The translations under genes and the position numbers were made by a program. Of a stretch of DNA of 21,341 nt, positions 1 to 7,855 are shown piece by piece. How positions within the stretch are numbered: the first letter of the stretch is position 1; each line of letters starts with the position of its first letter. The stretch lies in contig JBNLCM010000127.1 in NCBI GenBank assembly GCA_050303815.1, positions 1 through 21,341 of the forward strand. Reading direction: 5' to 3'. The notes under the pieces were generated by a model. It was given only the letters and a program-made list of their open reading frames with translations. It did no database searches and had not been told where the DNA came from. This stretch comes from Cognatazoarcus sp050303815 (lineage in GTDB: Bacteria; Pseudomonadota; Gammaproteobacteria; Burkholderiales; Rhodocyclaceae).

Positions 1-383
1 AGGACGTCGTAGAAGACGAAATCCAGGTCCTCGTCGTAGGCACCCTCTTCCTCGAGGAAGTTGATCGCGGTGATGACGCCACGACCGGCACAGCCAACGC
101 CGGGCTCCGGGCCACCGGACTCGACGCACTTGACACCGCCGTAGCCGACGGAGAGCACGTCGTCCAGTTCCAGGTCTTCAACCGAACCCGCCTCGGCAGC
201 CAGGTGCATGACCGTGGTCTGGGCCTTGCTGTGGAGGATCAGTCGGGTCGAGTCGGCTTTCGGATCGCAGCCGACGATCATCACTTTCTTGCCAGCCTCG
301 GCCAGCGCGGCGACCAGGTTCTGGGTGGTGGTAGACTTGCCGATCCCGCCCTTGCCGTAGATGGCACATTGACGAAGAGCCAT
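1..383 (-). CDS. nifH: Nitrogenase iron protein NifH, N-terminal part (cut by window edge)
   Basis: Dinitrogenase reductase: the homodimeric [4Fe-4S] ATPase that passes electrons to the MoFe protein. About 127 of roughly 290 residues are present; the C-terminal part lies outside the window. The protein starts MALRQCAIYGKGGIGKST, with the P-loop GKGGIGKST at residues 10-18. The cluster ligand Cys98 lies in GVGCAGRG, and Arg101 (codon at 81-83) is the residue DraT-type enzymes ADP-ribosylate. An ATG at 389 is also in frame, but AAGGAG sits only 2 nt from it. The ATG at 383 has the same Shine-Dalgarno sequence at about 8 nt and matches the usual NifH N-terminus, so it is preferred. The gene is divergent from draT and is preceded by a sigma54 promoter and a NifA UAS. 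nifDK presumably follow outside the window. Confidence 0.98.
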   Translation of the reverse strand, partial: MALRQCAIYGKGGIGKSTTTQNLVAALAEAGKKVMIVGCDPKADSTRLILHSKAQTTVMHLAAEAGSVEDLELDDVLSVGYGGVKCVESGGPEPGVGCAGRGVITAINFLEEEGAYDEDLDFVFYDV

Positions 384-445
384 GGTCATTTCTCCTTGGG
401 TCATGCGTTTAATGGAGGGAAAACTTGCGTCCCGCCTGCCATATC

Positions 446-460
446 GCAACGCCCGTGCCA
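446..460 (-). promoter_or_regulatory. Sigma54 (-24/-12) promoter of nifH
   Basis: Read on the minus strand this is TGGCACGGGCGTTGC, an exact match to the RpoN consensus TGGCAC-N5-TTGC. It would start transcription near position 434, leaving a leader of about 50 nt before the nifH ATG at 383. Confidence 0.92.
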
Positions 461-501
461 CGGCCAGACAATTTATATAACCTGTTGTTTTCTTTGCGCT
501 T

Positions 502-1377
502 TTGAAAAAGCCAGTGGCCTCGCAAACCAGTTCGGCTTCCGACAAAGACCCTGGCCTTTGTAGGGCTAGCGACAATCCGCGCCTGCCCCGTGCCGCCCGC
601 CTGCCCATCAACCGCTGCAACCTGCCGGCGGACATCCTGGGTGGGCTCTCTTTCCAGCACTCCCCCTGCCCCCTCGCCCTCGACGGTGTGGCGGAACTGC
701 ATGCCGACCTGTTCTCCGCCCTCGCCCGCATCGAGGCACTCGCCGCGCGCGCGCGGCGCTTCGAGGACTACCTGACGGTTCACTTCCGCCTCGACCGCCC
801 CGAGGAGATGGGCCTCACCGCCGGGGCCCAGCTCGATCGCAGCCGTGCCACCTGGCTACGCGTGCTGCGCGGATGGCACTTCGACGCGGGCGGACGCGAG
901 GCGGCCGTGCTCAAGGGCTGGGTGGAATCCCGTTTCGGGCTCTTGCCGCGCCACCACCGCGAGCCCCTGCGCGTACCGGGCGACGCGGCCTGGTTGCGCT
1001 ACGAGGAGGATCGGGCACGCGGCCTGTATGGCACATCGGCGCTGGAGGCCCAGCTGGACCTCGTCTATGCCTATACCCAGTACGAATTCGGCCGGGCCGC
1101 GGCGCTGGCGCACCTGACCCTCTACCGGGGCGTCAACCGAGGGGATGCCTACGAGCGGCTGTCCGCCCAGGGCGAGCGGGAGGTCTGGCTGATGAACAGC
1201 GTCGGGTCGTTCAGCAGCAGCCGGGAACGCGCCGGCGAGTTCGGCGACCGGGTCCTGCGGGTCGACGTGCCGGTCGGCAAGGTGTTCTGCCACAGCGGCA
1301 TCTTCCCGGGCCGGCTCCAGGGCGAGGATGAATACATCGTGATCGGTGGCCTCTACGCGGTCGAGCCGCTGCGCTGA
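502..1377 (+). CDS. draT: NAD+-dinitrogenase-reductase ADP-ribosyltransferase DraT
   Basis: DraT transfers ADP-ribose from NAD+ to the conserved Arg of NifH and so shuts nitrogenase off after ammonium addition or energy loss. The family signature LPINRCNLPADILGGLSFQ is at about residues 34-52. An R-S-E type ADP-ribosyltransferase core can be seen: Arg209 in LYRGVNR, the Ser-rich strand SFSSS (236-240), and E275-x-E277 in GEDEYIV. The start is uncertain. TTG at 502 gives 291 aa and GTG at 514 gives 287 aa; neither has a clear Shine-Dalgarno sequence, and no later ATG, GTG or TTG precedes the conserved NRCNLP block. Unlike the classic draTG operon, draG is about 5.5 kb away on the other strand. 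draT is divergent from its target gene nifH. Confidence 0.95.
   Translation: MKKPVASQTSSASDKDPGLCRASDNPRLPRAARLPINRCNLPADILGGLSFQHSPCPLALDGVAELHADLFSALARIEALAARARRFEDYLTVHFRLDRPEEMGLTAGAQLDRSRATWLRVLRGWHFDAGGREAAVLKGWVESRFGLLPRHHREPLRVPGDAAWLRYEEDRARGLYGTSALEAQLDLVYAYTQYEFGRAAALAHLTLYRGVNRGDAYERLSAQGEREVWLMNSVGSFSSSRERAGEFGDRVLRVDVPVGKVFCHSGIFPGRLQGEDEYIVIGGLYAVEPLR
559..574. promoter_or_regulatory. NifA upstream activator sequence for nifH
   Basis: TGT-AGGGCTAGCG-ACA is a perfect TGT-N10-ACA NifA site. Its centre is about 130 bp upstream of the predicted nifH start of transcription, a normal distance for enhancer-bound NifA. It lies inside the 5' end of the draT reading frame if that frame begins at 502 or 514. 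Confidence 0.85.
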
Positions 1378-1392
1378 GCCGAACCGCTTGAC

Positions 1393-1414
1393 CGCCACCG
1401 GCCCTATTGTGGCG
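1393..1414 (+). terminator. Possible weak terminator between convergent draT and the cyclase gene
   Basis: CGCCAC and GTGGCG form a 6-bp stem with a 10-nt loop, followed by TTT on the plus strand, just after the draT stop. It overlaps the last codons of the convergent gene. The stem is short and the T run is only three bases, so support is weak. Confidence 0.3.
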
Positions 1415-4400
1415 TTTGCGACACCACCTGGTTGCGTCCACCCTGCTTGGCCCGGTAGAGGGCCGCATCGGCACGCCGCAGCAGGTCATCCGCGCTGCGG
1501 TCCTGCCGCCTGGCCTGCGCGGTCCCCACGCTGATCGTCAGGGGCACCTCCCCGGCGTCGGTCAGGGCCGGGTGCGACTCGACCAGCGCACGGAAGCGGC
1601 TCGCGAAGTCCATCGCGCCATCGAGGTCACTGCCCGTGAGCAGGAATGCGAACTCCTCGCCACCCAGCCGGGCAAAGACGTCGGTCCGACGCAACTCGCG
1701 GGCGGCCAGATGGCACAGGTGCTTCAGGACCTCGTCGCCCACCGCGTGGCCGTAGGTATCGTTGACCCGCTTGAAGTGGTCCACGTCGAGCATCAGCAGG
1801 CTGACCGGATCCTCGAAGCGCTTCTGGCGGACCAGCTCCTGCTCGCAGCGCTCGATGAACTGGCGCCGGTTGGTCACCCCGGTCAGCGGGTCGGTCGTCG
1901 CCAGCCGCTCCAGCTCGCGCTCCATCGCGCGGCGGGCGGAGATGTCCTGGAACACCACCTCCACCCCGATGCGCTCCGCCCCCTCGCGCATCTCGGTCAC
2001 CGTCATGCGCACCGCGATGCTGCTGCCGTCTCGTCGCTCGATCGTGTCCTCGACCTGCCGCCGCTTGCCGTCGGCGAGCGTGAGCAGGATCGGACAGGCG
2101 CCATCCTCGCAGCCGGAGCCCGCCTCGTGCCGATGCTCGAACATGCTGGACACCGGCTGGTGAAGCGCGTCGGACTCGACCAGCCCCAGCAGATCGAGGG
2201 CCATGGGATTGATGAACATGCACAGCCCTTCGGTATCGGCGCCGAAGATGCCCTCCCCCGCCGACGTGAGCAACAGCTCGTTGCGCGACGACAGGCGCGC
2301 GATCTCGCGCTGCGCTTCGCTCGCCTGTTCTTCGGCGCGTCGCCGCTCGGTGACGTCGAGCTGGATGCCCGCCGCCCGCAGGGGCACGCCGTCCTGGTCG
2401 AAATGGATCACCTGCCCCAGGCCATGGACCCAGACCCAGCGCCCGGCCTCCTTGTGGCGCATCCGGTACTCGCAGTCGAAGCGCTCGCTACGCCCCTTGA
2501 GGTGCTCGACGAGGTAGCTGCGCACCGCGTCGCGGTCGTCGGGATGGATCAGCTCCTCCCAGCTGTCGTAGTGCGGGCTCACCTCGTCGTTGTCGTAGCC
2601 GAGCATCGCGATACCGGAGCCGCCCAGGTCGAGCCGTCCGCTGACGATGTCCCAGTCCCACAGCCCGAGCCCTGCCCCCTCGATGGCCAGGCTCAGCTGT
2701 TCCTCGCTCCGCCGCAGCGCGTCCGCGGTCTCGCGGGCACCCGAGATATCGATCATCACCCCGCGCAGCCAGCGGGGCTCGCCCGCCTCGAGCACCACCG
2801 TCACGATGTCCCGCAGCCACACGGTGCGCCCGTCGCTGGCCAGCATCCGGTATTCGAACTCGTAGCCTTCCGTCCGCTCGGCCATGCCGGCAACGTAATT
2901 GAGCACCCATTTGCGGTCGTCCGGATGGATGTGGAGCTTCCAGAACTCGTGGTCGTACCAGCGTTCGATCGGATAGCCGAGCAGGCGCTCGGCGTGGCGG
3001 CTGACATAGGTGAACTGTCCGCTGCGGGCGTCGGCTTCCCAGACCAGCCCGTCGGTGGAGTCGACCAGGTCCCGGTAGCGCCGGCGTTCCTGGATCAGGA
3101 TCTGCTCACTGCGCTTCAGCGTCGTCATGTCGAGACACACGCCCGACAGACTCTTCACGCCACCGGTTGCGTCCCGCACGACGCGCGCGCACGCGCGCAG
3201 GTAGTGGGTATCGCCGCCGCGCCGGATCACCCGAAAATCCACCTCCATGTCTTCATCGCCACTACGCGCCCGCTCCAGCGCCATGGCCATCCGCGCCCGG
3301 TCCTGCGTGGCGATGCATTCGAGCCAGCCTGCCAGGGAGCCGTCGAAGCGATCGCTGGCGACCCCATGCAGGCGGAACATGGCCTCGTCCCAGCGGAAGC
3401 ACTGTGCCGCCAGCTCGTACTCCCAGACGCCGATGCCGGCCGCCGCCGCGGCAATCGAGAAGCGGCGGTTCAACCCCTCGATCCGCTCGGCGTTCTCGCG
3501 CGTCGAGGCCTCGGCCTCGCGCCGCGCCGCGAGGCTCACCATCGCGATCACGACACCCATGTCCTCGCCGGCCACCGGCACCGCGCTCATCTCGAGCTCG
3601 ACGGTGGCCTCGCGCAGGGTCACCTGAAGCTCCATCGGCGACACCGGCGCCTGTTCGGCGAGGGCCCGCGCATCGGGCAACTCGTCGGCCCTCAGCGCAC
3701 CTCCCCGGCTGTCGCTTATCACTAGGCCCAGCTCCGACAGACGCTTGCCGGCCATCTCCAGCGGTCGCACCTGCAGGAGGTCCACCGCGGCCGCATTGAA
3801 CTCCCGCAGGCGCCCCTCGGCGTCGGTGATCGCGACGCCCACCGGCATGGCGGCCAGCATCGCCCGGGCCATCGCCTGCTGGGCGCGAATCTTCTCCTGC
3901 GCTTCGACCCGGATCGAGATGTCCTGCAAGGTGCCGACAACGTGTCCCTGGTGGCCATGTTCGTCCTCGGGCATCTCGGCCCGCATCTCGACGTGGCGGA
4001 TGCGCCCGCTGCGCGTCTGCAGGCGCATCTGCACCTGCAGCGGCTTGCCCTGGCGCTGGGCTTCCCGATACACGCTATTGACCCACTCCCGGTCATCCGG
4101 GTGGATTGTCTCCATGAACACGTCGTAGTGCGGGTCGATCGCCTCGCGCTCGAGCTCGAACATCCGGAAGATCTCGTCCGACCAGTAGATCTCGCCAGTG
4201 TCCAGGTTGCGTTCCCAGCTGCCGATCCGCGCGACCCGCTGCGCCGCGTTGAGGCGTGCCTCGCTGCGCTTGTAGCCTTCGGTCATCTCGTGCAGGTCGG
4301 TGATGTCGCGGGCGACGCAGAGCACGCCAATCAGCTTGCCGTTGCCCGAAAACATCGGGGTGCGCACGGTCTGGACGAGTTCGCAATGCCCGTCGTTGGC

Positions 4401-5591
4401 GAAGGTGATCCACTGCTCGGAGATCGACGGGGTCCGCCGCTCAAGCACCTCCCGGTCACTGATGCGGCTCGCGTCGATGAACTGGGTGTCGGCAAAGTCC
4501 TCGTCCGTCTTGCCGACCAGCTCGCCCACCGGCGCGCCGAAGAACTTCTCGAAGCGGCGGTTGCAGCCCAGGTAGCGCCCCTCCGGGTCCTTCAGCCACA
4601 CCAGGTCGGGAATGCTCCGCACCACGGTCCGGAAGCGCTCCTCGCTCTCCCGCAGGGCGCGGGTTCGACGCTCGACCTCGGCGCGCAGGAAGAGCGGCTT
4701 CATCAGCATCCGTTGGAGCAGGTAGGACAGCACCAGGCACAGCGCGAGTCCCGCCGCGCGCAGGCGCCAGAGCGCGCCGGCGTCTTCCCACCCGCCCCGC
4801 GGCGAGAGGCTGAAGGTCCATTGGCCGTTGGGCACCGGCAGGCCAACCTCGACCGGGTCCGGCGGCAGCCGATCGGCCGACGCGGCGATCAGCGTCACGC
4901 CGCGGCCGTCCGCACTGCGCGTCCACAGGGCGTACTCGTAATCGCGCTCGGGAATCCGGTCGACTCCCGTGCCCTTCAGCAGCGAAGGAAAGCGCAGGTA
5001 GACGGACACCAGACCCCAGAGCGATTCGCCCGCGCCCTGACTGGCCACCAGGAAGACCGGCAGGCGCCCGACCACGTACTGCCCGCCACCGGCCAGCGGG
5101 AAGGGCCCGGCAACCGTCAGGCGACGATCCCGCACGGCATTGCGCGCCTCGCGCTCGGCACGCTCACCTCGCAGCAGGTCGCGTCCGATCTCTCCTTCGT
5201 TGCCCTTCAACGGGCTGATCTCGCTGACCACGCCATTCGGCGCCAGTTGCAGCGCCGCGACACCCGGAAAGTGCGCCAGCAGGGAAGCGGACACCCGCGG
5301 GAAATCGTCGATCCGGCCCTCCCCCTGGCGCACCAGTTCCGCCAACACACGGGACGCAGCCAGGCTGCCGTTGAGACGTTCGCTGAAGAGGCGCAGGTGG
5401 GCATGGGCCAGTTCCGTCGCCTCGGCCTTTCGGGCCTCGAGCTGCGCAGCCTCCCAGCGCACGAGGAGCGCCATGGCGAACAGGCCAAGGCCGATGAACA
5501 GGCCGAGGCCGACCAGGACGGCGCGCAGGGTGTTTTCGTGGTCCGGGCTTTCGCTTCCGGACCGCGGACGGTGCTTCATCGACGATTCCAT
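1404..5591 (-). CDS. Membrane-bound CHASE-multi-PAS diguanylate cyclase
   Basis: Large predicted inner-membrane sensor (1395 aa) making cyclic di-GMP from GTP. TM1 is at about 22-45. A periplasmic CHASE-like domain at about 80-210 is recognised by FPGVAALQLAPNGVVSEISP, and TM2 is at about 276-297. About seven PAS/PAC units follow (roughly 315-435, 445-565, 570-690, 705-825, 835-955, 965-1080, 1100-1215), several with the PAC-type HPDDR signature. The C-terminal GGDEF domain (1230-1390) has the active-site form GGEEF at 1310-1314. An inhibitory RxxD site (R1301-D1304) lies exactly five residues before it, so the cyclase should be active and product-inhibited. No EAL domain is present. Start alternatives are 5591 and 5579; neither has a strong ribosome site. 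It lies between draT and a hemerythrin gene. The ligand and any link to nitrogen fixation are unknown. Confidence 0.9.
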   Translation of the reverse strand: MESSMKHRPRSGSESPDHENTLRAVLVGLGLFIGLGLFAMALLVRWEAAQLEARKAEATELAHAHLRLFSERLNGSLAASRVLAELVRQGEGRIDDFPRVSASLLAHFPGVAALQLAPNGVVSEISPLKGNEGEIGRDLLRGERAEREARNAVRDRRLTVAGPFPLAGGGQYVVGRLPVFLVASQGAGESLWGLVSVYLRFPSLLKGTGVDRIPERDYEYALWTRSADGRGVTLIAASADRLPPDPVEVGLPVPNGQWTFSLSPRGGWEDAGALWRLRAAGLALCLVLSYLLQRMLMKPLFLRAEVERRTRALRESEERFRTVVRSIPDLVWLKDPEGRYLGCNRRFEKFFGAPVGELVGKTDEDFADTQFIDASRISDREVLERRTPSISEQWITFANDGHCELVQTVRTPMFSGNGKLIGVLCVARDITDLHEMTEGYKRSEARLNAAQRVARIGSWERNLDTGEIYWSDEIFRMFELEREAIDPHYDVFMETIHPDDREWVNSVYREAQRQGKPLQVQMRLQTRSGRIRHVEMRAEMPEDEHGHQGHVVGTLQDISIRVEAQEKIRAQQAMARAMLAAMPVGVAITDAEGRLREFNAAAVDLLQVRPLEMAGKRLSELGLVISDSRGGALRADELPDARALAEQAPVSPMELQVTLREATVELEMSAVPVAGEDMGVVIAMVSLAARREAEASTRENAERIEGLNRRFSIAAAAAGIGVWEYELAAQCFRWDEAMFRLHGVASDRFDGSLAGWLECIATQDRARMAMALERARSGDEDMEVDFRVIRRGGDTHYLRACARVVRDATGGVKSLSGVCLDMTTLKRSEQILIQERRRYRDLVDSTDGLVWEADARSGQFTYVSRHAERLLGYPIERWYDHEFWKLHIHPDDRKWVLNYVAGMAERTEGYEFEYRMLASDGRTVWLRDIVTVVLEAGEPRWLRGVMIDISGARETADALRRSEEQLSLAIEGAGLGLWDWDIVSGRLDLGGSGIAMLGYDNDEVSPHYDSWEELIHPDDRDAVRSYLVEHLKGRSERFDCEYRMRHKEAGRWVWVHGLGQVIHFDQDGVPLRAAGIQLDVTERRRAEEQASEAQREIARLSSRNELLLTSAGEGIFGADTEGLCMFINPMALDLLGLVESDALHQPVSSMFEHRHEAGSGCEDGACPILLTLADGKRRQVEDTIERRDGSSIAVRMTVTEMREGAERIGVEVVFQDISARRAMERELERLATTDPLTGVTNRRQFIERCEQELVRQKRFEDPVSLLMLDVDHFKRVNDTYGHAVGDEVLKHLCHLAARELRRTDVFARLGGEEFAFLLTGSDLDGAMDFASRFRALVESHPALTDAGEVPLTISVGTAQARRQDRSADDLLRRADAALYRAKQGGRNQVVSQTPQ

Positions 5592-5895
5592 TGTGCGGTA
5601 CCCGTGTGCCGCAGACCCATCATTCTACGACGCCTCCCGCCGCCTGCCCGCGGCAGCCCGCACGCGCGGCGACCCCGGATGCGACAGCACGTGCGTTATC
5701 GCACGCGGACGAGACACCGAGCAGGCTAGCCGCTCGCCGGCCGCGCCGTCGCACCGACGTGACCGCCAGCATCCGCGATATGCCCCAGGCATGCAAGTGA
5801 TCCATGACCATCGGCCGCCGCGTGCCCGCCGGCACGAAATGTGCGACATTCGCGCCTCACACTCGCCAGCGTAGGCGAACTGTCGGGAATCCGCG
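5592..5895. other. Divergent intergenic region between cyclase and hemerythrin genes
   Basis: I see no convincing gene here; short open frames in it look like GC-driven shadows. It holds small perfect hairpins: GTGCG-TTAT-CGCAC (5691-5704) and CGTGCC-CGCC-GGCACG (5821-5836). It must hold the promoters of both flanking genes, but apart from the weak sigma54-like sequence at 5830-5844 I cannot identify them. No TGT-N10-ACA site was found. Confidence 0.6.
5830..5844 (+). promoter_or_regulatory. Weak sigma54-like sequence before the hemerythrin gene
   Basis: CGGCAC-GAAAT-GTGC keeps the invariant GG-N10-GC spacing of a -24/-12 element but differs from TGGCAC-N5-TTGC at two positions. It would start transcription about 40 nt before the hemerythrin ATG. 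It overlaps the hairpin at 5821-5836, and no NifA site was found upstream, so it may be chance. Confidence 0.25.
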
Positions 5896-6303
5896 ATGAA
5901 TCAATTCGAATGGGACGACGCCCGCCACGGCGTGGGCGTCGAGGACATGGACAGGGTGCACCGGGAATTCCTGGCGCTCGCCCGGAGCCTGGAGGATTGC
6001 CCCACCAGCCTGTTCGCCGAGCGCCTGGAGGCGCTGGTCAGGCACACCGAGCAGCATTTCGCCGGGGAGGAGGCGGCGATGCGGGAATCGGCCTGTCCGT
6101 CCCTCACGGAACATGTCGCCGAACACGGACGACTGCTGGCGGATCTGCGCCGGTTCTCGCTTGCCGTGCAGCGGGGGCGGCCTGCCATGGCACGCGCCTT
6201 TCTCGAAGACGGCCTCGCCGCCTGGTTCGTCAACCACCTGGCGACGATGGATGCCGCCCTGGCAGCCCATCTGAAGGCCACCCGCAAGGCGCCGGGCAGC
6301 TGA
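5896..6303 (+). CDS. Single-domain bacteriohemerythrin
   Basis: Predicted 135-aa cytoplasmic four-helix protein with a non-haem di-iron site that binds O2 reversibly. The whole ligand set is visible: His22 (DRVHREF), His54 and Glu58 (HFAGEE), His73 and His77 (EHVAEH), His114 (FVNHL) and Asp119. There is no signal peptide, transmembrane segment or extra sensor domain, so O2 storage, delivery or scavenging is more likely than chemotaxis signalling. The ATG at 5896 has only a weak GGGA Shine-Dalgarno sequence. It is divergent from the cyclase gene and convergent with the GNAT gene, with only 17 bp between the ends. Its place beside draT/draG suggests a role in protecting or sensing O2 for nitrogenase; that is inference. 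Confidence 0.92.
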   Translation: MNQFEWDDARHGVGVEDMDRVHREFLALARSLEDCPTSLFAERLEALVRHTEQHFAGEEAAMRESACPSLTEHVAEHGRLLADLRRFSLAVQRGRPAMARAFLEDGLAAWFVNHLATMDAALAAHLKATRKAPGS

Positions 6304-6323
6304 CGCCGCTGCGGTGTGCGTCA
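6301..6323. terminator. Small stem-loop joining two convergent stop codons
   Basis: TGACGC and GCGTCA pair across an 11-nt loop. Each arm contains the stop codon of one convergent gene (hemerythrin on plus, acetyltransferase on minus). The stem is only 6 bp and no T run follows, so terminator function is tentative. Confidence 0.25.
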
Positions 6324-6818
6324 GCCCGCCGCGCGCAGGACGGCGGCGCGCCGCATGCGCAAGACCCGGCCAGCGCTGGCGCCGCCCGCCACGGACCGGA
6401 AGCCGAATTGGCGGAAGAAGCGGATCGCACGCTCGTTGTACACGGTGACGACGAGCCCGACCGACCGCCCCTGGCCCAGCCGTGACAGGCCCGCTTCCAG
6501 CAGCCGCCGGGCCTCGCCCGTGCCCAGATGCCCCGGCAACATCACGATCCAGCGCAGTTCGGCGAGCGCGTCCGCGCCGTCAAGGATCAGGAAGCCACAG
6601 GCCCGTCCGTCCTGCTCCGCGACGAGGACGACCTGTCGGGGATCCGACACCGCCTGGCGAAAAGCCGACTCGACCGAGGCCACGATCTGCTCGGTTTCGG
6701 CGTGGGCGATCTCGTCGTAGCCCGGCACGACGACGGCCGGATGCAGCGCGGCCGCGATCTGTTCGCGCATGGCGTCGAGATCGGCCTGGCACCCCTTCCG
6801 TATGCGTGATTCCATCAT
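6321..6818 (-). CDS. GNAT-family N-acetyltransferase
   Basis: Predicted 165-aa acetyl-CoA-dependent acetyltransferase. GNAT motif A is visible as WIVMLPGHLGTGEARRLL (about 90-107), with the pyrophosphate-binding loop HLGTGEA. Motif B follows as VYNERAIRFFRQFGF (about 126-140). The substrate cannot be told from sequence. The start is ATG at 6818 or the adjacent ATG at 6815, after a GGCGGA ribosome site. It lies 68 bp downstream of draG in the same orientation and is probably the last gene of the nifB-draG transcription unit. A link to nitrogenase regulation (for example acetylation of a nif protein) is speculation. Confidence 0.85.
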   Translation of the reverse strand: MMESRIRKGCQADLDAMREQIAAALHPAVVVPGYDEIAHAETEQIVASVESAFRQAVSDPRQVVLVAEQDGRACGFLILDGADALAELRWIVMLPGHLGTGEARRLLEAGLSRLGQGRSVGLVVTVYNERAIRFFRQFGFRSVAGGASAGRVLRMRRAAVLRAAG

Positions 6819-6886
6819 CGTCCGCCTGCGTCGCCGTCAGCTTCAGAGGATAGCCCTCACGCCAACGCTGACCATGTCGGATAGTC

Positions 6887-7855
6887 CTAATGGCGCGGCA
6901 GGTCGAAGCGCTCGACGGGCGCGAAGGCCAGCAGGCGACGGGCCTGGGACAGGCAAGCGGAGTGAACCGCGGGATCGAGGGCGGCCAGCCAGCGCGCCGG
7001 AAGAGCGTCCGCACCATAGAGGGCGCCCGCGAGCATCCCGGCGATCGCACCGGTCGTGTCGGCATCGCCGCCACGATTGACGATATCGACCAGGCATGGC
7101 TCGAAGCCGTCCGTGTCGATGACGGCCTGCATCACGGCGCGGTAGGTATCGACGACGTAGCCGCTCGGGTTGCTGCACGCTCGCCCGCGGAACTGCAGCA
7201 GCGGATGGCGCTCGGCGAGGCCGGCCGCGACCGCCACCAGCGCGTCGGGACCGGCGCCGCACACCAGCGCGGAGACCATCCGCACCAGGGCGCAGACCAC
7301 CGCATCGGACAGCGCATTGTGGTGGGTGACGCGCGCCTGCAACAGGGCCGCCGCATCGAGGCGGGCCGGCTCGGCGCCGGCGAGCACGAGGGCCACCGGC
7401 AGGCAGCGCATGGCGGCTCCGTTGCCGGCATCCTGGGACTCGGGCACTTGGACGGCGCCCGTATTGCGAAAGTGCAGGATGCCGCGCCGGACGGTGTTCC
7501 CGATATCCACCGGCCGAGCGCGCATCCAGTCATCGAAGGCGCGCGCGCAGGCCTCGGCGTCCACGTGGCCACCCGAATCGAGGATGGCCTTGCCCAGGGC
7601 CAGGGCCATCGTCGTATCGTCCGTCACCTGCCCCTTGCGCAGGCGCAGCCAGCCCCCGCCGACGATCTCCCGGTGGCACCCACCCTGTCGACGATAGGCC
7701 AGCGCGATCTCGCTGGGCGTCATGAACTCGACGGTCGCGCCGAGGGCATCACCGATGGCCAGCCCGAGGTAGGCGCCAACCGCACGCGCTTCGGTCCCCG
7801 GAACCGCGTGACCGGCAATGGGCGCCGCGTCAGCGCTCGGGACCGAAGCAATCAT
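6887..7855 (-). CDS. draG: ADP-ribosyl-dinitrogenase reductase hydrolase DraG
   Basis: DraG removes ADP-ribose from the modified Arg of NifH and reactivates nitrogenase. The 322-aa protein has the ADP-ribosylglycohydrolase di-metal signatures: VTDDTTMALALG (77-88), NGAAMR (145-150), the THHN segment (177-180) and RGGDADTTGAIAG (261-273). The Asp and Thr residues in the first and last of these bind the two metal ions in the family. The ATG at 7855 overlaps the end of nifQ by 26 bp and has no clear Shine-Dalgarno sequence, which suggests translation coupled to nifQ. A later start is possible because the conserved fold begins near residue 25. The gene is in the nifB operon rather than beside draT. 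Confidence 0.95.
   Translation of the reverse strand: MIASVPSADAAPIAGHAVPGTEARAVGAYLGLAIGDALGATVEFMTPSEIALAYRRQGGCHREIVGGGWLRLRKGQVTDDTTMALALGKAILDSGGHVDAEACARAFDDWMRARPVDIGNTVRRGILHFRNTGAVQVPESQDAGNGAAMRCLPVALVLAGAEPARLDAAALLQARVTHHNALSDAVVCALVRMVSALVCGAGPDALVAVAAGLAERHPLLQFRGRACSNPSGYVVDTYRAVMQAVIDTDGFEPCLVDIVNRGGDADTTGAIAGMLAGALYGADALPARWLAALDPAVHSACLSQARRLLAFAPVERFDLPRH

Noticed and set aside
1407..3725. 772-codon open frame on the plus strand
   Set aside because: It lies wholly antisense to the PAS/GGDEF gene, has no ribosome site and shows no domain; its Arg/Leu/His-rich make-up is typical of GC-driven shadow frames.
3942..5729. 595-codon plus-strand open frame
   Set aside because: Antisense shadow of the same cyclase gene, without recognisable motifs.
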